NCBI GenBank assembly: GCA_013335425.1
Contig: JAAXVQ010000044.1
Location: 1-10,114, forward strand
Reading direction: 5' to 3'
Source of the DNA: Candidatus Firestoneibacteriota bacterium
GTDB lineage: Bacteria; Oederibacteriota; JAAXVQ01
Length of the DNA: 10,114 nt
The notes below the pieces were generated by a model. That model was not told the DNA's origin, did not search any database, and saw nothing but the letters and a program-made list of their open reading frames with translations. Positions 4,437 to 10,114 of this stretch are shown piece after piece. Positions within the stretch are counted from its first letter, which is position 1; each line of letters opens with the position of its first letter. The position numbers were made by a program, and so were the translations under genes.

Positions 4437-7400
4437 CTAAACAGAGTTGGCAAACCCCAAAAAGCGGCGAAATTTTCCGGGTTGTTGTTCTATGGTTTTC
4501 AAACCTAACGTCGTTGCCATGGTTCCCAATGCTCGTTGAATCCAGGTTGGTGCCATCGACCAAATACGGTGCAATGCTGGGAAAGGTTTCAGCATTTTTT
4601 CAATAGCCTTCACTCCGGAGTGTGGTCGAGTATTTTGTGGAGTCTGTATTCGTCCATTTTTCTTTACAGGTTCCTGGCTGTCATAGGTCTCACCGGGTTT
4701 TAAAATCACTTCTTTACCTTCGATAATAAGTGTGATCGCACGTCCCCAGCGTCCTTGACGATGAACGATGATCCGGCCGGTATCTGAACATAACGTGTAA
4801 TCGATTCGTTGTCCCTGATAGGTAAAGGGTATGGTTAGCGTTTTTTGTGCAAAAGGCGGAAAAACCGGGTTTAGCGACAAGTATTCTTTGCCATTTAGTT
4901 GGATGGGTTCAATCCCCCCAAACCCTTTATGGAAAACTTGCAAAACACCGCCCTGAGTGGCGGCGTGCAGGCCCTCGGCCGTGTTTTGTTGAATATTTTT
5001 TAAATCTAAATTTAATGTCATGCTGATTTCCTCAGCAATGATTCTTCCACTGGCATGCTCATCGGTAAAGGCCATGACCAACGTTTTAAGATACTCGATA
5101 TCCTCGATCGATTTATCCATATCTTTAAAAATGGTCAGATTTAATTCCTTGAGTTTGTTTCTTAAGGCGGCGTTTTTTTCATTGTTCAAGAGCTTTTCAT
5201 TATTAAGAATTTTTTCAAGGGGCTCAATACCCAATTCTTTCAGGAGGGCGGCTTTTTGATGAACGTCGATCTGTTTTAACAAACTATGAATTTTGAGCAG
5301 ATTGAGGTTATGGATGGGACGGGTCAAGGACGATCCTCCGCTGCAACGGAATGTATAGTAAACATAATTAGATATCAAAGTTTTTATATAGAGCAGGTGA
5401 AGTTCTTCAGCCGTAATGTTTTTAAATCGTTCGTTTTTTCCAATCCAACCGACTACCGTGGCTTCAGGCATCAAATACAACAGTAAGTTGACATCAGGCT
5501 GCTTAATGACGTCTTGGGTACCTGATTCAAGTCCTACTTTTCTGAGCTCTGCATCAATGCCGGTTTTGCCCGGGTTTAGGGAACGAAAATCATAATGGTC
5601 AAGATTATTGAATCCCCGAAACTGTTTGAACAGAAAGCTTTCGGGATCAAACGTCACAGGGATATTGTCCGCTACTTCCTTATAAGTGTTTACGAAATCA
5701 GCAGGCAGGGACAGTTTTTTCATAAGCCTTTTTTGATGATACGGCGTTAACGACGAAAATATTTCCAGGGCCATCTTAATGTTTTGCTGGGCCATGCCGT
5801 TGGTGAAGGCGTTGTCGTCGATGCCGGCTTCACCAGGAGCGTCAAGCGGGTAGCGCTTTTCACCATGATATTCATCGGGCCCGATTACTTGGTTAATGTG
5901 ATATAGATTATCCGAACCTTTTTGCACTTTATTAACCCAGAATTGCGAGGTGGCCAGGAGCATTTCAGCTCCCATCCATTCCATGAAAGTTTGGTTGCCG
6001 CTGGCTAGGGCATACTTGACTGTGGCATAGGCTACATCTGCGCTGATATGCAGCTCATGCGTCCCCGGACGAATCATCACCAGTTCGCCCTTTTCATTGA
6101 TGGCAAAACTGGGGCATTGTTCCCCGCCGTCGGCAGCCTCCCAAGGATAGGCACCCCAAGTAGCTTTGCGCAGGAGCTGGAGACCTTTGACCAAAGTGGT
6201 CGGTAAAGACCGATGACGATACTCGAGCAACTCCAAAGCATATTCCGGCAACGCCAACGCGAAATACAGCAGACTGTAAATTTCGCCGTCCCAAAAACGA
6301 TGCCCGGAGTAGGCAGAAACATGTGCAAGTCCTTTGGGAGCCAACGTCGCTTGGCCGTGCAAAGGACGTACCATTTGCGCTTGATGGAACTGATTGAACC
6401 ACAGCGCACGCTGCATTTCAGCCACCTGTTTTGGATCTTCCTCCTGATTTCCCTCAAGCTGTATGGCAGAACGTTCCCAGATTTCCCGCCACGCTTGGAT
6501 ATGAGTGTCCAAAATCACCGAGTAGTTGTTGTGCTTATCACGAATATCTTGCTTGCAGGCGTTGACCGGGTAGTCTTCCGGCTTGCCGAAGCGGGCTGTC
6601 CACCAAGTCTTGGTTTCATAATCTTTTGAAGTATGCACACTTACAATTTTTTCCAGCGTGTTTTCACCTGGCTTAAGCGGCATCTCCGCCACTTGGTATA
6701 ATTTACTATCTCCCTTGCTTTTGTTAGTAGCAATCGCAATGGGTCCATCCGGACTGCTGATACGAGACCCTAAAGCAATAATTGTATGGTTATACTTGGT
6801 GGTAACTTTAACCACGGTTGTACCCTCGGTATCGGAAGACTCGAACTCTGGGACATTAAAATATTCTTGGCCTTGGGTTTTAACATTCGTATCGATCTCG
6901 GAGCTCACGAACGCAGTGGCGCCTGTGTATTCCAATGGTTTGAGTGTGTAACGAAGGGCGGATAAATGCGGCGATGACTGGCTCATGAGACGGGTGACGG
7001 TGATGCGCGTACGATACCCTCCGGGATCCGTCCAAACCAGACTTTCTTCCAAAGTACCGTTCAATTGCAAGGTTTCGTGATATTCACTAAGTTGACCCTT
7101 TCGCGCTGCTTCATCAATGTTAAAGACATAGGCTTTTTCGTCAGCATGTTTGAGTTCAAGGTGCATTCCCCAGAAATTAGGGAGTTTGACCAACTGGGCG
7201 GTGTTTTCTACGGCCACCAGCGAAAGATCAGGTTTGTCTTGCGGTTTGGTCTCGTAAACTCCGGCTGCATAAATGGCGGGTTCATGCCCCGGATTTCCGG
7301 CATGCACACCGTCGCCGCGAGCCCCCAGGTACCCATTTCCCAAAGCTCCCTGGCTTCCAAGCACCAGGACTGAAGACCAATCAGTTGTTCCCTTCTGGTT

Positions 7401-9857
7401 TAGCGGGTATTTATCCGCCAATTCTATTCTCTCATTTAGCGGCGAAGCATGCCCGCCTTCTGTCTCGGCCAAGTGAGTGTTCCCAAACCTATTTGGGAAG
7501 AAATGGCGGATTTGTACGACCAACCAGGTAATTCCGAATGTTAAGCCCAAAACCCCAAAGGACGCTCCCCCGTCAAAAGGGAGCAAGGAAGACACTACCG
7601 GGATTTTGGGTCCAAGCGTGACAAAGCCGACAAACGCAGAAACGCCTAACGCGAAATTTTTGGTCGTCAGTACCAAATTTTCCGGGGAAAAGAAACGTTC
7701 GGCTGCTTGTACGAACTTTTCCCAGATGCTTGGCGAAATATTTTTTAGTTTTTGAATGGCATCGGAAATTGTGGCTTCGTCAAGCAACTTGTACTTTTCC
7801 ACCAGTCCCGCGCCCAAAATGCCCAGCACCTTGGCCGTTGTTTCCAATTGCATAAGATTTTTCTGATTCACCCAAGTGAATATTTGGGCACGGACGGCTT
7901 CTGCGATTTCTTCGGCGTTCTTTTGATCAACGGAAATACCTAGCGCGATTGCAACTTGCGTCAGTTGAGCATGATCATCCACGGCATCCAAAGCGTATGC
8001 TCGCGACTGGTTGAAGTCGGCCGTTGGCACGGAAGCTTCGGGTGTTTTGGCAGAATGTCCCCCGGACCATAGACTTGTTATCCAATCCCAGGCGACTTTA
8101 CCCGTAAGCGGCGAATCGGACAACCAGGAAGCGACTTGTTTATGATAATTCAGACTTCGCTGTTCAACCCATGCATAATGCCATCCATCGCGTTCACTCT
8201 GCGAGATGAAGGTTAACCCGGCAGGATCGATTTTTTGCCCTTGCTGCAGAACTAAAGTAAGCCCATTGTTCAGGGAGATAACCGCGGTTTTTCGGTTTGG
8301 ATTGGCTTGGAGTTTTTTAGGTAAAGCTTCTTTTAATTCATACTTCCCTTCCTGAACGATGCTGAAGAGTTTTTCCAACTCTGTATTGTCCAAACGTCCC
8401 TTTATAGCCGCCTCTAAAGCAGTGTTTTTAATCAATAGTGAGGATAAAAATTTCAGCCACGCTTCTGTGGGCAGTTCAAACTCCGGTTTGGGTGAAAAGG
8501 CGGCGGGATGGTCGGACAGCCATTTTTGCAAGCCGGAACGCTTCCCCATCAATATATTAAAATATTGATTTTCGGTTTCCTGATGCGTAATGCGTGGGTT
8601 AATGCATACATAGGAAATGCCGCGGGCTTTCAAGGCGGCCAGGGTTTTTTCCGTATGAAAGCCGCCGATAATCAGCGCGGAAACTTTCGTGCCCTGCCGC
8701 TGCATGAGGCGGCACGTATTTTCAACAAAAGCTTGGCTGCGCAGATCGGCCAGCCGATAAAAATCGGCGGCCTCGTTCAAAGTCCCGTACAACGCATTGA
8801 TGTCTTGGCCCCAGGTATTGGTTTGATCGGAATCATGCCGAGCGATAAATTCCAGGATTCTGGCGGGTGAAAAATCTTGCCTTCGGCCGGTATATTGCGC
8901 CCACTCATCCGGGGTTACGGAAAGATTGATGATTTTCTCCAGGGTGTCCAGCCGAAATTGCAAATCATCCAGTTCCCGCTGTTCGTCGTTGGTATATAAG
9001 CGTTCGCGTAACGCCCGTTCCACAATTGACAAGTCGCGGTTGAGACCTTCCACGGATTGATAGTTTAAAAGCTCGGAGGTTTTCTTAAGATATTGATCCA
9101 GGCTCGGGTATGCCTGCAAGCTCATGCCTTGTTTTCGAGCTTGAGCCGCCAACCAAACAACAAAATTCGGGAACGAATTGGGTTTTTCCAGGAGCTGAGT
9201 GCGTTTTTTCTCCCAAGCGGTTAGTTCGGCGTTGTAAACCTTGGTTTTGGTTTGGTTCAAACCTTCGCGCAAATCCTGCAAGGTACCTTGGGATTCATCG
9301 GTTAGAATTTTTTTAACATCCGCCAGACTTCGGGCATACAAGCCGGGTGTTTCAATGCCTTCCAAAGCTATGAGTTTTTGGCTCAGAGCTGCATACGCCT
9401 CGGCGCCCGTGAGCCTGCCTTCGTGCATAAGCTCATCCGATGTGGCTTGTTTTACTGTGGTTATAGGGAACGTGGCCAAAGCGCTGACATCCAACGGATG
9501 TGAGGCGCCTTCCAAGGCTACCAGCTTTAAGCCCTTCTGCTCGGTTAGAACACTTAAAATTCGTGCAATATTCGTCTGAACTTCAAAATGACAATGCAGA
9601 TCCCGAATAACAAAAACCAACTGATCATTGCCTTGAAAGGATTGAGCAATGTTCCCCAGCGAGGCAGGCAGGGATAAGACCGGGCTTGCGGCTTGAAATG
9701 GGTTGGGATCAAAGGACCAGGACAGATATGGGAGAAAAAATGATAAGGCTAGCCACAGCGAAACGGCTTTAAACCAATGCCGTTGGCGCCATTTTCCACA
9801 ATATGAAGAAATCAGATACCCACTCAAAGTCACTGCTGTCATCACCCGAGTTCTCAT
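4437..9857 (-). CDS. Giant exported TraB/ChaN/TIKI-like + GH65 multidomain protein
   Basis: This 1806-residue protein has, in order: a signal peptide or anchor (hydrophobic residues 30-47 after a basic stretch, possible cleavage near SWS-FD); a domain at about 75-425 with DLHCH (86-90), ALEGA (114-118) and GGFH (398-401), recalling TraB/ChaN/TIKI-type folds; a helical region; a hydrophobic hairpin (about 733-787); and a full GH65 module (about 815-1700). GH65 landmarks are GNGYLGARG (840-848), AGVYE (865-869), HRFWDGEIY (1186-1194), GAYPWEAADGG (1235-1245), the general-acid motif VIGPDEYH with Glu1329, VIKQPDVNLLLYLMPE (1450-1465), TAEGLHAATQGG (1626-1637) and a C-terminal beta domain near LSLNP (1660-1664). 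GH65 enzymes cleave alpha-glucosides such as trehalose, maltose or kojibiose by phosphorolysis or hydrolysis; the substrate here is unknown. The usual His of the phosphate loop is Gly1507. The ATG at 9855-9857 has no clear Shine-Dalgarno sequence; Met6 is an alternative. Confidence 0.9.
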   Translation of the reverse strand: MRTRVMTAVTLSGYLISSYCGKWRQRHWFKAVSLWLALSFFLPYLSWSFDPNPFQAASPVLSLPASLGNIAQSFQGNDQLVFVIRDLHCHFEVQTNIARILSVLTEQKGLKLVALEGASHPLDVSALATFPITTVKQATSDELMHEGRLTGAEAYAALSQKLIALEGIETPGLYARSLADVKKILTDESQGTLQDLREGLNQTKTKVYNAELTAWEKKRTQLLEKPNSFPNFVVWLAAQARKQGMSLQAYPSLDQYLKKTSELLNYQSVEGLNRDLSIVERALRERLYTNDEQRELDDLQFRLDTLEKIINLSVTPDEWAQYTGRRQDFSPARILEFIARHDSDQTNTWGQDINALYGTLNEAADFYRLADLRSQAFVENTCRLMQRQGTKVSALIIGGFHTEKTLAALKARGISYVCINPRITHQETENQYFNILMGKRSGLQKWLSDHPAAFSPKPEFELPTEAWLKFLSSLLIKNTALEAAIKGRLDNTELEKLFSIVQEGKYELKEALPKKLQANPNRKTAVISLNNGLTLVLQQGQKIDPAGLTFISQSERDGWHYAWVEQRSLNYHKQVASWLSDSPLTGKVAWDWITSLWSGGHSAKTPEASVPTADFNQSRAYALDAVDDHAQLTQVAIALGISVDQKNAEEIAEAVRAQIFTWVNQKNLMQLETTAKVLGILGAGLVEKYKLLDEATISDAIQKLKNISPSIWEKFVQAAERFFSPENLVLTTKNFALGVSAFVGFVTLGPKIPVVSSLLPFDGGASFGVLGLTFGITWLVVQIRHFFPNRFGNTHLAETEGGHASPLNERIELADKYPLNQKGTTDWSSVLVLGSQGALGNGYLGARGDGVHAGNPGHEPAIYAAGVYETKPQDKPDLSLVAVENTAQLVKLPNFWGMHLELKHADEKAYVFNIDEAARKGQLSEYHETLQLNGTLEESLVWTDPGGYRTRITVTRLMSQSSPHLSALRYTLKPLEYTGATAFVSSEIDTNVKTQGQEYFNVPEFESSDTEGTTVVKVTTKYNHTIIALGSRISSPDGPIAIATNKSKGDSKLYQVAEMPLKPGENTLEKIVSVHTSKDYETKTWWTARFGKPEDYPVNACKQDIRDKHNNYSVILDTHIQAWREIWERSAIQLEGNQEEDPKQVAEMQRALWFNQFHQAQMVRPLHGQATLAPKGLAHVSAYSGHRFWDGEIYSLLYFALALPEYALELLEYRHRSLPTTLVKGLQLLRKATWGAYPWEAADGGEQCPSFAINEKGELVMIRPGTHELHISADVAYATVKYALASGNQTFMEWMGAEMLLATSQFWVNKVQKGSDNLYHINQVIGPDEYHGEKRYPLDAPGEAGIDDNAFTNGMAQQNIKMALEIFSSLTPYHQKRLMKKLSLPADFVNTYKEVADNIPVTFDPESFLFKQFRGFNNLDHYDFRSLNPGKTGIDAELRKVGLESGTQDVIKQPDVNLLLYLMPEATVVGWIGKNERFKNITAEELHLLYIKTLISNYVYYTFRCSGGSSLTRPIHNLNLLKIHSLLKQIDVHQKAALLKELGIEPLEKILNNEKLLNNEKNAALRNKLKELNLTIFKDMDKSIEDIEYLKTLVMAFTDEHASGRIIAEEISMTLNLDLKNIQQNTAEGLHAATQGGVLQVFHKGFGGIEPIQLNGKEYLSLNPVFPPFAQKTLTIPFTYQGQRIDYTLCSDTGRIIVHRQGRWGRAITLIIEGKEVILKPGETYDSQEPVKKNGRIQTPQNTRPHSGVKAIEKMLKPFPALHRIWSMAPTWIQRALGTMATTLGLKTIEQQPGKFRRFLGFANSV

Positions 9858-9907
9858 GAACTTAATCTTATGCTGTGTTTAAAAACCAGGAGGTGTTGTC
9901 ACTATTA

Positions 9908-9936
9908 GATATATCACGTGCTTTTGTATTAATCAA
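9908..9936 (-). promoter_or_regulatory. Candidate promoter of the GH65 giant gene
   Basis: On the minus strand TTGATT (9931-9936) is followed by a 17-bp spacer and TATATC (9908-9913), each matching consensus at 4 of 6 positions. Transcription would start near 9901, giving a leader of about 44 bases. The surrounding gap (9858-10038) is very A+T-rich and holds no gene that I can support. A CACGTG palindrome (9915-9920) lies within the spacer. Confidence 0.4.
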
Positions 9937-10038
9937 ATTTAAGTCAAAATTAGTTTCTTTTTAAAACAACGCAAAAAATCCCCTTATAAAACTTGGATGA
10001 TCTCAGAAACAAATTTAAATAGCTTTCTTTTTCAGATT

Positions 10039-10113
10039 TTATTCAGGGAAAATAATATATTCGGATTTAACAAAATAACCATGTTTTTCAAGTTTTCGCC
10101 GTTTTTCTTGCAG
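10039..10113 (-). CDS. C-terminal fragment of an upstream gene (cut by window edge)
   Basis: One minus-strand frame entering at the right edge stays open for 24 codons and stops at TAA (10039-10041). It translates as LQEKRRKLEKHGYFVKSEYI followed by IFPE. The charged helix and the short beta-like end look like a real protein C-terminus, whereas the other two frames give weaker peptides. I do not recognise the family. The gene would lie upstream of the GH65 giant on the same strand with about 180 bp between. With so little visible, chance cannot be excluded. Confidence 0.42.
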   Translation of the reverse strand: MQEKRRKLEKHGYFVKSEYIIFPE

Positions 10114-10114
10114 C

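Noticed and set aside
6213..6629. 138-codon plus-strand open frame inside the GH65 gene
   Set aside because: It lies opposite the conserved GH65 catalytic region, so it is best explained as a shadow of that coding sequence. Several other short frames opposite this gene are rejected for the same reason.
9888..9964. AGGAGG (9888-9893) on the plus strand followed by a TTG-started short frame
   Set aside because: The frame would give only about 22 residues in a very A+T-rich gap with no recognisable protein character, and it lies in the leader region of the divergent giant gene. Probably chance.
9972..9998. Possible terminator after the right-edge fragment (ATCC/GGAT then TTTTTT on the minus strand)
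   Set aside because: The stem is only four A/T-containing base pairs with a 13-base loop, which is too weak to call.

Overview
The window looks like chromosomal DNA of a Gram-negative-type bacterium from a poorly cultured lineage. My best guess is Omnitrophota (Candidatus Omnitrophica) or a relative. This rests on a very large exported multidomain protein whose N-terminal domain carries a 'DLHCHFEVQTNIA..IL' signature that I associate with that phylum, plus envelope proteins with ordinary Sec signal peptides. It is a recollection of family style, not a search result. There are no RNA genes, no CRISPR array, no phage genes and no transposase gene.

Layout, left to right. A secreted protein (positions 1-91, minus strand) is cut by the left edge. 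It lies just downstream of a nitroreductase-family flavoprotein (167-772, minus). A compact divergent promoter region at about 775-830 separates the nitroreductase from a signal-peptide-bearing TPR protein (886-2070, plus). A small DUF4337-like membrane protein (2112-2636, minus) converges on the TPR gene and has a good promoter of its own. Upstream of that promoter lies a 151-bp MITE-like palindromic element (2759-2909). It has 19-bp near-perfect terminal repeats that include CTAG ends, a perfect extended -10 box and an internal hairpin.

Next come two neighbouring, diverged paralogues (2997-3560 and 3720-4289, minus) that resemble DUF2378/V4R-type small-ligand or sensor domains. The right half is one huge minus-strand gene (4437-9857) encoding an 1806-residue protein. 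It has a signal peptide or anchor, a TraB/ChaN/TIKI-like N-terminal domain, a hydrophobic hairpin, and a complete but divergent glycoside hydrolase family 65 (GH65) module. The right edge holds the last 24 codons of another minus-strand reading frame.

Functional themes are an envelope-located carbohydrate-active giant, envelope TPR and DUF4337 proteins, and a redox flavoenzyme. Intergenic gaps are long and most genes seem to have their own promoters, so there is no strong operon logic beyond the possible co-transcription of the two DUF2378-like genes and of the nitroreductase with the partial secreted gene. The most noteworthy element is the GH65 giant. It keeps the catalytic acid motif, but the His of the usual phosphate-loop motif is replaced by Gly, two active-site-proximal segments carry insertions, and it appears to be exported, whereas characterised GH65 phosphorylases are normally cytoplasmic.
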